A stretch of 64,000 nucleotides of DNA, taken from the NCBI RefSeq assembly GCF_003253735.1, contig NZ_QKYW01000013.1, positions 1-64,000 on the forward strand. The letters run 5' to 3'. The DNA comes from Pseudomonas sp. URMO17WK12:I2. Lineage in GTDB: Bacteria; Pseudomonadota; Gammaproteobacteria; Pseudomonadales; Pseudomonadaceae. A model generated the notes under the pieces. The model searched no databases. It had not been told where the DNA came from and was given only the letters and a program-made list of their open reading frames with translations. Below, piece by piece: positions 32,730 to 40,271 of this stretch (positions are counted from its first letter, which is position 1; each line of letters begins with the position of its first letter). The translations under genes were made by a program, and so were the position numbers.

Positions 32730-34379
32730 CTACTCCTGGAAGCGCACGTAGCCGGCCGGCAGGCCGCCGTTATGGCCGTCGTCGTCACGGGGCTGGCGTG
32801 TCGGGCCGTTGCCGCGCGGGGGCTGCGGGCGATTGCGTGGCGGGTTGGCGACGGTGATGCGCTCGCCCGCGCCGGTGAGCCGGAAGAAGTCCATCAGTTG
32901 TTGCAGCTGCTCGGCCTGGCCGCTCATTTCCTCGGCGGTGGCCGCCAGCTCCTCGGAAGCCGAGGCGTTCTGCTGGGTCAGCTCGCTGAGCTGGTTCATT
33001 GCCGTGCTGATCTGGCCGACGCCACTACTCTGCTCGTCGGAGGCGGCAGCGATTTCCTGTACCAGGTCAGACGTCTTGGCGATGGACGGCACGATCTCGT
33101 CGAGCAGGGTGCCGGCGCGTTCGGCCAGGGCCACGCTGCTCTTGGCCACTTCGCCGATTTCCTGGGCGGCCACCTGGCTGCGTTCGGCCAGCTTGCGCAC
33201 TTCGGCAGCTACCACGGCAAAGCCCTTGCCGTGCTCGCCGGCACGGGCCGCTTCGATGGCGGCGTTGAGGGCCAGCAGGTTGGTCTGGTAGGCGATGTCG
33301 TCGACGATGCCGATCTTGTCGGCGATGGTCTTCATGGCGCGCACGGTGTCCTTCACCGCCTGGCCGCCTTCACCGGCTTCGTTGGCGGCCTTGCTGGCCA
33401 TGCCATCGGTGACTCTGGCGTTCTCGGTGTTCTGGGCGATGGAGGCCGACATCTGTTCCATCGAGGCGCTGGTTTCCTCGACCGAGGCGGCCTGCTCGGA
33501 GGCGGCCTGGCTCATGCTCTGGGCGGTGGAGGAAATTTCCTCGGAGGCGCTGGACAACGAGTCGGCGGAGCTGCGCACTTCGGCGATGATTTGCGCGAGT
33601 TTGCCGCTCATGTTGCTCATGGCGTTGAGCAACTGGCCGGTTTCGTCGCGGGCGTTGGTGTCCAGGTTGACGCGCAGGTCACCTTCGGCCAGCAGGTTCG
33701 CCGCGTCGACGGCGCGACCCAGGGGGCGGGTGATGCTGCGGCTGATCAGGAAGCCGAGAAGGATGCCAAACAGCACACCGCCGATGATCACGGCGATCAT
33801 GATGGTGCGACTGGAACTGTACAGCTCGGTGGTCTGGTCGTTGGCGGTGCTCGCGTTGGCTTCCTTGATCTTCGAAAGCTCGGCGAAGATTTCCCCGATC
33901 TTGTCGCCATGGGCGCGGGTTTCGGTCAGCTGGCGCTGCAGTTCCGGATCCGCGGCATACAGGTCCTGGGTCGCCGCGGTTCGCAGCGTCTGCGTCAGGC
34001 TGTCCTGGTAGTCCTTCCATACCGCATCGGACTCGCGGAACAGCTCCATGGCGCGATCGCTGGAAAACAGCTTGCGGGCTTCGTCGATGAGGGTGCGCGC
34101 GGTTTCGCTGTATTGGCTGATTTCGTTGCGAATGCGCTCACGGTCCTGCTGGGTGGTCGCCAGCAGGTAGTTGGCGCGGGCTCGGCCGATGTAGATCAGG
34201 TTGAGGTTGGCGTCCTTGATCTTGGAGAGCCCGATCAGCTCCCGGGCATACATCTTGTCCGCGAGGTCGTTCATGGTCGAGGTGTTGGACAGACCGACCA
34301 GGCCGACCACGGCACTGATGCCGGCTACCAGGATGAAGGCGACGATGAGCCGGGTACCGATCTTGAAGTTGTTGAGCAT
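32730..34379 (-). CDS. Methyl-accepting chemotaxis protein with tethering tail
   Basis: The 549-residue receptor has an N-terminal TM, a periplasmic four-helix-bundle type domain (about 30-190), a second TM, a HAMP domain (about 215-265) and a signalling domain with the conserved IAYQTNLLALNAAIEAARAG hairpin. After the helix bundle ends near DFFRL, about 45 residues rich in P, G, R and D follow, ending GYVRFQE. The GYVRF stretch fits the aromatic-x-x-aromatic form of CheR/CheB tethering peptides. It is the only receptor in the cluster with a ligand domain; the ligand is unknown. Confidence 0.92.
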   Translation of the reverse strand: MLNNFKIGTRLIVAFILVAGISAVVGLVGLSNTSTMNDLADKMYARELIGLSKIKDANLNLIYIGRARANYLLATTQQDRERIRNEISQYSETARTLIDEARKLFSSDRAMELFRESDAVWKDYQDSLTQTLRTAATQDLYAADPELQRQLTETRAHGDKIGEIFAELSKIKEANASTANDQTTELYSSSRTIMIAVIIGGVLFGILLGFLISRSITRPLGRAVDAANLLAEGDLRVNLDTNARDETGQLLNAMSNMSGKLAQIIAEVRSSADSLSSASEEISSTAQSMSQAASEQAASVEETSASMEQMSASIAQNTENARVTDGMASKAANEAGEGGQAVKDTVRAMKTIADKIGIVDDIAYQTNLLALNAAIEAARAGEHGKGFAVVAAEVRKLAERSQVAAQEIGEVAKSSVALAERAGTLLDEIVPSIAKTSDLVQEIAAASDEQSSGVGQISTAMNQLSELTQQNASASEELAATAEEMSGQAEQLQQLMDFFRLTGAGERITVANPPRNRPQPPRGNGPTRQPRDDDGHNGGLPAGYVRFQE

Positions 34380-34428
34380 GGTGCAAATCCTTTCGAGTGG
34401 AGGTCGCTATGGGGGCAAGCCCGTCGGC

Positions 34429-34926
34429 TCAGTCGCTTTCTGTGTTCGTCGGGCTGCCGAGTGCTTCTAGATCGAGTACCTGGGCGAGTGCCAGCAAGGT
34501 GACGAAGCGCTCCTCCAGACGCACGACACCGGTGATGAATTCGCTACGTAAATGGCTACCGAACGAGGGCGCCGGCTGAATATCGGCGGGGTGGATTTCG
34601 CGCACCGCGTTGACGGTATCCACCAGCACGCCGATGGCCTGGGGGCGCTCATCATCCGGCATGTCGAGGATCACGATGCAGGTGCGCTTGCCCAGCGGCG
34701 TCAGCTGGCCGTTGAAGCGCGCCTGCAGGTCGATCACCGGCACCACCGAGCCGCGCAGATTGGTCGCACCCCTAACTGCCGCGGGCATGCGGGGAACCGG
34801 GGTGAACCGCGTGCACTCGAGAATTTCCCGCACATGCAGGGTGTCGACGGCGTAATGCTCATCGCCCAGCACGAAGGTGAGGTACTGCTGCGCCGGCTCG
34901 GGAGAGGCAGTGACCAGCGTGCTCAT
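34429..34926 (-). CDS. cheW: CheW coupling protein (first)
   Basis: The 165-residue CheW protein (LTFVLGDEHYAVDTLHVREIL, then RGATNLRGSVVPVIDL) couples receptors to CheA. It overlaps cheA by 4 nt at its start and is separated from the downstream MCP by 49 bp, the only gap of note inside the operon. Confidence 0.93.
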   Translation of the reverse strand: MSTLVTASPEPAQQYLTFVLGDEHYAVDTLHVREILECTRFTPVPRMPAAVRGATNLRGSVVPVIDLQARFNGQLTPLGKRTCIVILDMPDDERPQAIGVLVDTVNAVREIHPADIQPAPSFGSHLRSEFITGVVRLEERFVTLLALAQVLDLEALGSPTNTESD

Positions 34927-37091
34927 GCTTCAAGCCTCTCGGTGCGTGTTTCAGGGGCGCTGGTCAGCTGAGTGAGCAGGCTGGGAATGTCGAGAATCAG
35001 GGCCACGTTGCCGTCCCCCAGAATGGTGAAACCGCCGAGTCCCTGACAGCGCTCGAATACCTTGCCCAAGGGCTTGATCACCGTCTGGAATTCGCCTGCC
35101 AGGTGGTCGACCACCAGGCCGGCGCGCAGCCCGGCCTGGCGTACCACCACAACGCTTTCGCGGCGCGGCGGCTGGCTTTGCTCCTTGAACAGGTCGCGCA
35201 GCCGCACGATGGGCAGCATCCGGCCACGCAGTTCCAGGTGGCCGCGGTTGAACGTGGTGTTGGCGGGCAGCTCGATGCATTCCTCGACCATCTGCAGGGG
35301 GATCACGTAGCCGGCCTGGCCCACGCTGACCAGGAAACCGTCGATGATCGCCAGGGTCAGGGGCAGGCGAATGCGGATACGCGTACCCTGGCCCAGGGTG
35401 CTGTCCAGTTCGATGGTGCCGCGCAGGGCGGCGATGTTGCGCTTGACCACATCCATGCCAACGCCACGCCCGGACAGGTTGCTGACCTGCTCGGCGGTGG
35501 AGAACCCGGGCTCGAAGATCAGCGCGAAGATTTCCTTTTCGCTCGGCGTCTGCCCTTCGCTTACCAGGCCGCGCTCGCGGGCCTTGGCGAGAATCCGCTG
35601 GGCGTCCAGACCGCCGCCGTCGTCACTGACTTCCAGCACGATGCTGCCAGCGTCGTGGTAGGCATTGAGGGATACCTTGCCCTGGGCGGGTTTGCCGCGG
35701 GCCAGGCGGGTTTCCACCGACTCGATGCCATGATCCATGGCGTTGCGCACCAGGTGGGTGAGCGGGTCGGTGATGCGCTCGACCACGGTTTTATCCAGCT
35801 CGGTTTCGCCGCCACTGATGGACAGGGCGATATCCTTGCCAATTTCACCGGCTACATCGCGCACCACCCGCTGGAAGCGGTTGAAGGTGCTGCCGACCTG
35901 CACCATGCGCAGCGGCAATGCCGAATCGCGGACTTCTTCGACCAGCCGGGAGAGCAGCTCGGTGGCTTCGGACATTTCCGGGTGCCCGCACTTCTGGGCG
36001 GTCATCCGGGCGCCGGCACCGGCGATGATCAGCTCACCAACCAGGTCTATCAGACGATCCAGCTTGCCGGCGTCGACGCGAATCAGGCTGTTCTCGTTAC
36101 TGCGGTTTTCCTTGATCTGTTGCTGCTTCTGCAGGGCGGCGGCGATCACCGGTGCCTGCACCAGGCTTTCCTCGACCAGCACCCGGCCGATCGGCCGCGG
36201 CTCGTCGCGCTGCTGGCCTTGCACCTGGGTGTGCAGCACCTCCTGCAGTTCGTTGGCCGTCAGCGTGCCGCAGCGCATGAGGATTTCGCCCAGGCGCATG
36301 TCTTCTTCCGGCAGCGCGCGGATCAGCTCCAGGTATTCGTCGGATTTGCTGTTGGGCGGCAGGATGCGGATCAGGCTGTCTTCGCGCACGAACTCGAAGG
36401 CCCCCTCGATGGTGCCCTTGTCGGCATCGCTGGCGAAGGCAACCTCGAACCCCAGGTAGCAGGTTTCCGGATCCATTTCGGCGGCGCTCGGAATGCGATC
36501 GAGCAGCGGCACGATGCTGATGATGTGCCCGAAGGTATTCAGGTAGCGGAACAGACCGAGCGGGTCCATGCCGTTGCGCAGGGTATCCGGGCCGAAACGC
36601 AGCGACAGGTGCCAGTGGTCGGCGCCGACGCCGTTCCCATGGGCGCGCTCGACGCACGGACTTGCCGCGGGTACCGGCTCGCTGCGCGGCGCAGGCTCCA
36701 GGTACTCGGAAAGCCGTTCAGCGAGCTGCTGATGGGCGAGCTGCGTATCGGCTTCGAGGTCGTGCAGGTCGGCACCGCTGTCGACCAGCGCCACCAGCCG
36801 GCCCAGGTGGTCGCCGACCTGGAGAAAGAGCGCGGTCATGTCCTTGTCGAAGCGCAGCTCGCCGTTGCGCACCCGATCCATCACACTTTCGGCGATATGG
36901 GTGAAGGCGACGATCACGTCGAGGCCGAACAGCCCGGCCGAACCCTTGATGGTATGGGCGGCACGGAAGATGGCGTTGATCGTGTCGGCGTCGTCCGGGT
37001 CGTGCTCCAGTTGCAGCAGGGCCTCTTCCATCTGTTGCAGCAGTTCCTGGCTTTCGGCGATGAACACCTGCAGCACTTCGTCCATGTTCAT
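34923..37091 (-). CDS. cheA: Chemotaxis histidine kinase CheA with MshEN-like repeats
   Basis: The 722-residue kinase has an N-terminal Hpt domain with H46 (FRAAHTIKGSAG), a middle part of atypical sequence, the dimerisation helices (about 335-400), the ATPase with N box (HLVRNAMDHGIE), G1 (DDGGGLD, 491-497) and G2 (GRGVGMDVV), and a CheW-like C-terminus. Between Hpt and dimerisation, R266-L267-G268 to Q289 and P300-I301-G302 to Q323 are two tandem motifs that match the L/G/L-spacing of MshEN cyclic-di-GMP-binding repeats. It phosphorylates CheY and CheB. Starts 5 bp after the STAS gene stop. Confidence 0.94.
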   Translation of the reverse strand: MNMDEVLQVFIAESQELLQQMEEALLQLEHDPDDADTINAIFRAAHTIKGSAGLFGLDVIVAFTHIAESVMDRVRNGELRFDKDMTALFLQVGDHLGRLVALVDSGADLHDLEADTQLAHQQLAERLSEYLEPAPRSEPVPAASPCVERAHGNGVGADHWHLSLRFGPDTLRNGMDPLGLFRYLNTFGHIISIVPLLDRIPSAAEMDPETCYLGFEVAFASDADKGTIEGAFEFVREDSLIRILPPNSKSDEYLELIRALPEEDMRLGEILMRCGTLTANELQEVLHTQVQGQQRDEPRPIGRVLVEESLVQAPVIAAALQKQQQIKENRSNENSLIRVDAGKLDRLIDLVGELIIAGAGARMTAQKCGHPEMSEATELLSRLVEEVRDSALPLRMVQVGSTFNRFQRVVRDVAGEIGKDIALSISGGETELDKTVVERITDPLTHLVRNAMDHGIESVETRLARGKPAQGKVSLNAYHDAGSIVLEVSDDGGGLDAQRILAKARERGLVSEGQTPSEKEIFALIFEPGFSTAEQVSNLSGRGVGMDVVKRNIAALRGTIELDSTLGQGTRIRIRLPLTLAIIDGFLVSVGQAGYVIPLQMVEECIELPANTTFNRGHLELRGRMLPIVRLRDLFKEQSQPPRRESVVVVRQAGLRAGLVVDHLAGEFQTVIKPLGKVFERCQGLGGFTILGDGNVALILDIPSLLTQLTSAPETRTERLEA

Positions 37092-37096
37092 GGTGA

Positions 37097-37417
37097 TTAC
37101 TCGCTGGCCGGCTTGATCAGGATGGGGTCGCCAAAGAAGGTGCCCAGTCCGCTCAACTCGAAGGCCTCGATCACGGCAGGGCTGTGGTTGGTCAGGCGCA
37201 GGGCGCAGTTCATGCGCGCGGCCTCCTGCTTGGTGAGGATCAGCAGTTGCAGGCCTGCACAGTCCAGTTCGTCGACGGCGCCGAGGTCGAGCTCCACTTC
37301 CACATCGCAGGCCAGCGCCTGCATCAGCAGTTGCAGGTGCTCATTGGCGCTGTAGATGGTCAGGCCACCTTCCAGCGGCAGGATGCGGTACAGGCTCTCG
37401 GCCGGCGCGTCGTTCAT
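37097..37417 (-). CDS. STAS-domain protein of the chemotaxis cluster
   Basis: The 106-residue protein is a single STAS domain (VEVELDLGAVDELDCAGLQLLILTKQEA). The usual phosphorylatable Ser/Thr in the D-S-S-G stretch of anti-sigma antagonists is replaced by D-C-A-G here. It is placed between cheY and cheA, overlaps cheY by 4 nt and sits 5 bp before cheA. It may act as an adaptor within the signalling array or have lost its phosphoswitch; I cannot tell which. Confidence 0.85.
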   Translation of the reverse strand: MNDAPAESLYRILPLEGGLTIYSANEHLQLLMQALACDVEVELDLGAVDELDCAGLQLLILTKQEAARMNCALRLTNHSPAVIEAFELSGLGTFFGDPILIKPASE

Positions 37418-37782
37418 GGCAGGATCAGCTTGGAGACGGCGGTGAGCATCTGCGCCGGCTGGAAGGGCTTGACCACCCAGGCCTTGGCACCGGCCGCGCG
37501 GCCTTCTTCCTTGCGGGCTTCGCCAGCTTCGGTGGTCAGCATGATCACCGGGGTGAACTTGTAGGCCGGTAGCTGCTTGAGGTTCTTGACGAAGGTGATG
37601 CCATCCATGTTCGGCATGTTCACGTCACTGATGATCAGGTGAACCTTGCGGCCGTCGAGCTTGGTGAGCGCGTCTTTGCCGTCGCAGCCTTCGATGACCT
37701 GATAGCCGGCGCCTTTGAGCGTGATGCTGACGACCTGGCGGATGGACGCGGAGTCGTCGACGATAAGAACGGTCTTGCTCAT
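37414..37782 (-). CDS. cheY: CheY-type single-domain response regulator
   Basis: The 122-residue receiver has DD (VDDSASIRQ), the phospho-acceptor in LIISDVNMPNMDG, T in LTTEAG and K in VVKPF. It takes phosphate from CheA and reports to an output motor or another partner. It overlaps the STAS gene by 4 nt. Its output partner is not encoded nearby. Confidence 0.93.
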   Translation of the reverse strand: MSKTVLIVDDSASIRQVVSITLKGAGYQVIEGCDGKDALTKLDGRKVHLIISDVNMPNMDGITFVKNLKQLPAYKFTPVIMLTTEAGEARKEEGRAAGAKAWVVKPFQPAQMLTAVSKLILP

Positions 37783-37790
37783 GAGCTACC

Positions 37791-38945
37791 TCAGAAAAAC
37801 GTGATGTCGGAATCGTTGCGTTTGGCGCTGCTTTCACCGCGGTGAATACCGTGCTGCTCTGGCGTGGTGTAGGTTTGCGCCAACTCGCTCAACCAGCGCT
37901 CGTTATCCGGGCTTGCCATCGGCAGGTTCTGCCGGCGCTGTGCGTCGCGCTCCTGGATGAGGGCATGCAGCTTGTCCTGGTCGGCGGCGATATGGCCGAG
38001 GGTCTGGCTGATGCGATCCTGGAATTGCAGCGATACCAGCACTTCGGAGATGTCCTGGGCGACCGACTCGCTCTGCGTGCGCATGGTCTCGTTGTGCTGG
38101 ACGATGTCGCTGGCGTTCTGCTTGAAACGGCTGATCACCCCGGCGATCACGTCGCTCGCCTTGTTCAGGGTGGTGGTGTCGGTCTTGGTGTATTCCTGGG
38201 AGATGTTCAAGGTCTTGTGGATGGCATCGTTGACGATCACCACGGTTTCGCCGATGCGCTGGCCGGTATCGCCCGACATCGACGACAGCTTGCGCACCTC
38301 GTCGGCGACCACTGCGAAGCCGCGGCCACTCTCGCCGGCCCTCGCCGCTTCGATGGCGGCATTGAGGGCGAGCAGGTTGGTCTGCTTGGCAATATTGGCG
38401 ACGTCCTGCGCCATGTCCTGCAACTGCTCGGTGAAGCTGGACAGCTGGGTGATTTCCTGGAGCAACGATTCCTTGCTGGCCAGGGCATCGCGCAGGGCGA
38501 CGATGATCATGTCCAGTTCGTACTCGCAGCTCGACAGCAGCGCCACCAGGCGCTTGCCGGCTTCGCGTTCGGTGCTGCCGCCCAGGCTGCTCTGAATACG
38601 CGTGGCGAGCTGAGCGAAACGCTCGCTCAGGGAGCTGATGGATTCCTCGGTGTGGCTGCGAGCGTTCTCGATGTGCTGCGACCACAGCGGCAATACCTGG
38701 CCGCACAGCTGCTCGACGCTGTCGTCCGCCTTTGCCGTTGCGGCCTCCTGGGCATTTGCTTGCGACGGGGCGCCTTGCTCGGTGCGTTTGTGGCGCAAGC
38801 CGGCGGTGGCCGCCGCGCCAACCAGAAGCAGCCCGAGGAGGGCGGGCGCCAGGCTCACCAGCTGCTGCTCGACGAGCACCACGGCGGCGATGCCGACGGC
38901 CAGGATAAGCAGGGGAGCAAGCAGGGAAACTGAGGTTTGGCGCAT
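37791..38945 (-). CDS. Short MCP-like receptor without ligand domain
   Basis: The 384-residue protein starts with two membrane segments with only a few residues between them (about 5-25 and 30-50), then a cytoplasmic coiled-coil region and an MCP signalling domain with IAKQTNLLALNAAIEAARAG. No periplasmic domain is present, so input must come from inside the membrane or cytoplasm. It ends DSDITFF. It is the first gene of the operon and sits 8 bp before cheY. Confidence 0.88.
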   Translation of the reverse strand: MRQTSVSLLAPLLILAVGIAAVVLVEQQLVSLAPALLGLLLVGAAATAGLRHKRTEQGAPSQANAQEAATAKADDSVEQLCGQVLPLWSQHIENARSHTEESISSLSERFAQLATRIQSSLGGSTEREAGKRLVALLSSCEYELDMIIVALRDALASKESLLQEITQLSSFTEQLQDMAQDVANIAKQTNLLALNAAIEAARAGESGRGFAVVADEVRKLSSMSGDTGQRIGETVVIVNDAIHKTLNISQEYTKTDTTTLNKASDVIAGVISRFKQNASDIVQHNETMRTQSESVAQDISEVLVSLQFQDRISQTLGHIAADQDKLHALIQERDAQRRQNLPMASPDNERWLSELAQTYTTPEQHGIHRGESSAKRNDSDITFF

Positions 38946-39130
38946 TTACGGCTCCGTGGCGAACTGGCTCAGGCTTTCGCGGAACGGGGCTTCAGGCGGG
39001 CAGAGCTCCGGCGCGGTGACCATGCATTCCTTTGGATGGTAATTAGGATGCATGAAGCATCATCAATGGGTGCATCGGATTTGACTGATATTCAGCCGGG
39101 TTTAGTGGCCGCAAACATCTAGGGATTTCC

Positions 39131-39769
39131 TTAGGCGATATCAGAACTGAGTTGGCTGGAGGCAAAGCGGATAAGGTCCGCGTTGGTGGAAAAATTCATC
39201 TTCTCCATGAGGTTTATCTTGTGGGTGCTGACGGTCTTGTTGCTGATGGTCAATTGGTTGGCGATCTGGTTGACGCTCAGCCCCGCGGCGAGCAGGCGCA
39301 TGATCTGGAATTCCCGATTGGTCAAGCTGTCGAGCCCGCTTCTGCTGGCGGATTTGAGGCTGCTGAGGGCAATCGGCTCCATCAGTGACGGATCGATGTA
39401 GCGGTTGCCGCGGGCGACCGTCCGCACCGCTTCGACGAGTATTTCCGGAGACTGGCATTTGGTGACGTAACCCCGGGCGCCGCCGCGCATCAAACGCGTG
39501 GCTACATGGGGATCGTTGTGCATGCTGAGCACCAGAATGGGCAACGCCGGGTGTTGATCGGCAATACGTGCGACCAGGGCTTCGCCGCTCAGGCCAGGCA
39601 TGCTGATATCGAGCAGCAGCAGGTCGACCGAAACGCTGCGCAGCTTTTCCAACGCCTGGATGCCATCGGCTGCTTCGGCGACAACCTGCACATCCTCGTA
39701 CAGCTCGAACAGGCGCTTGAGCCCTTCGCGCATGAGCGTATGGTCGTCGGCAATCAGTAGCTGGGTCAT
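39131..39769 (-). CDS. LuxR/NarL-family response regulator
   Basis: The 212-residue protein has a receiver domain (DDHTLMREG, acceptor in LLLLDISMPGLSG, K in YVTKCQSPE) and a C-terminal LuxR HTH (SLTNREFQIMRLLAAGLSVNQIANQLTISNKTVSTHKINLMEKM). The start at 39769 follows AGGA. Its kinase is not in the window. It is upstream of the chemotaxis operon on the same strand with 185 bp between, so it could control the operon. Confidence 0.88.
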   Translation of the reverse strand: MTQLLIADDHTLMREGLKRLFELYEDVQVVAEAADGIQALEKLRSVSVDLLLLDISMPGLSGEALVARIADQHPALPILVLSMHNDPHVATRLMRGGARGYVTKCQSPEILVEAVRTVARGNRYIDPSLMEPIALSSLKSASRSGLDSLTNREFQIMRLLAAGLSVNQIANQLTISNKTVSTHKINLMEKMNFSTNADLIRFASSQLSSDIA

Positions 39770-39832
39770 CGGTGAATCCTTGAACAGGGCGGTCTCGGGA
39801 AAAATCTGCCTGGACGATCCGGCGCAGTTGCG

Positions 39833-40009
39833 ATGCCCGGTCGGCATCGAGGTCGATCGGCCCGGCTTTCGATTAACGCTAGCTGGTTTGTGCAGGATTT
39901 GGCGGAACCCGATGCCCGGTGCAGCAGCTGCGACGATCTGCCGCTGCGCTTTGGCGAAGCGGTAGCGAGCACGCAAAGGCGCGGCTATGCGCTGATCCTG
40001 GCGGACTAA
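39833..40009 (+). pseudogene. Possible gene remnant, 58-codon frame
   Basis: A frame from an ATG at 39833 to a TAA at 40007-40009 ends in FGEAVASTQRRGYALILAD, with GC-rich third positions typical of this genome and a plausible C-terminal end. The upstream codons do not continue a good frame. It could be the tail of a lost gene or a random frame. I recognise no family. Confidence 0.25.
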
Positions 40010-40013
40010 TCGT

Positions 40014-40040
40014 GGCGGCGGGCGGCGGGCGGCGGGCGGC
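40014..40040. repeat. Tandem GGCGGGC repeat
   Basis: A 7-bp unit GGCGGGC (with variation) is repeated about three and a half times in a row. Low-complexity GC sequence of unknown role. Confidence 0.7.
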
Positions 40041-40237
40041 AGATGGCCGTGATGGGGCGATGCGCACGGCGAGCGGCACGGCGCTCAGGCAAGGGTGCGG
40101 AGGCGGGTGTAGCAATCATTGACCGGGGGGCTCAGGCTCTGCCTGCTCATGCTGCCGAGCCGTGGCGGGGTAACCCTGGGCCGAGGGCGGCGAGGGCGGG
40201 CGCTATAGTGCCAGCGATGGGGATATTTGGCTTGGCG

Positions 40238-40262
40238 GCGCCCGCCCCGGCGGGGCGGGCGC
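40238..40262 (-). terminator. GC-rich stem-loop after rlmI
   Basis: GCGCCCGCCCC (40238-40248) pairs perfectly with GGGGCGGGCGC (40252-40262), 9 bp past the rlmI stop at 40272. No U tract follows on the minus strand. Confidence 0.6.
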
Positions 40263-40271
40263 AACTGGCCG

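Larger units (their letters stand above)
39770..40271. other. Intergenic region with possible gene remnant and GC repeats
   Basis: No convincing intact gene. It contains a possible short coding remnant (39833-40009), a tandem GGCGGGC repeat (about 40014-40040) and, at its right end, the stem-loop 40238-40262. Confidence 0.6.

Noticed and set aside
32130..34502. A 790-codon plus-strand frame over the MCP/CheW/CheR region
   Set aside because: Covers several well-supported minus-strand genes and has no recognisable motif.
35103..37355. A 750-codon plus-strand frame over cheA
   Set aside because: Antisense shadow of cheA with no domain pattern.
40014..40040. GC-rich tandem repeat as a CRISPR-like or satellite array
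   Set aside because: Only about three and a half 7-bp units; no spacers, no cas genes.
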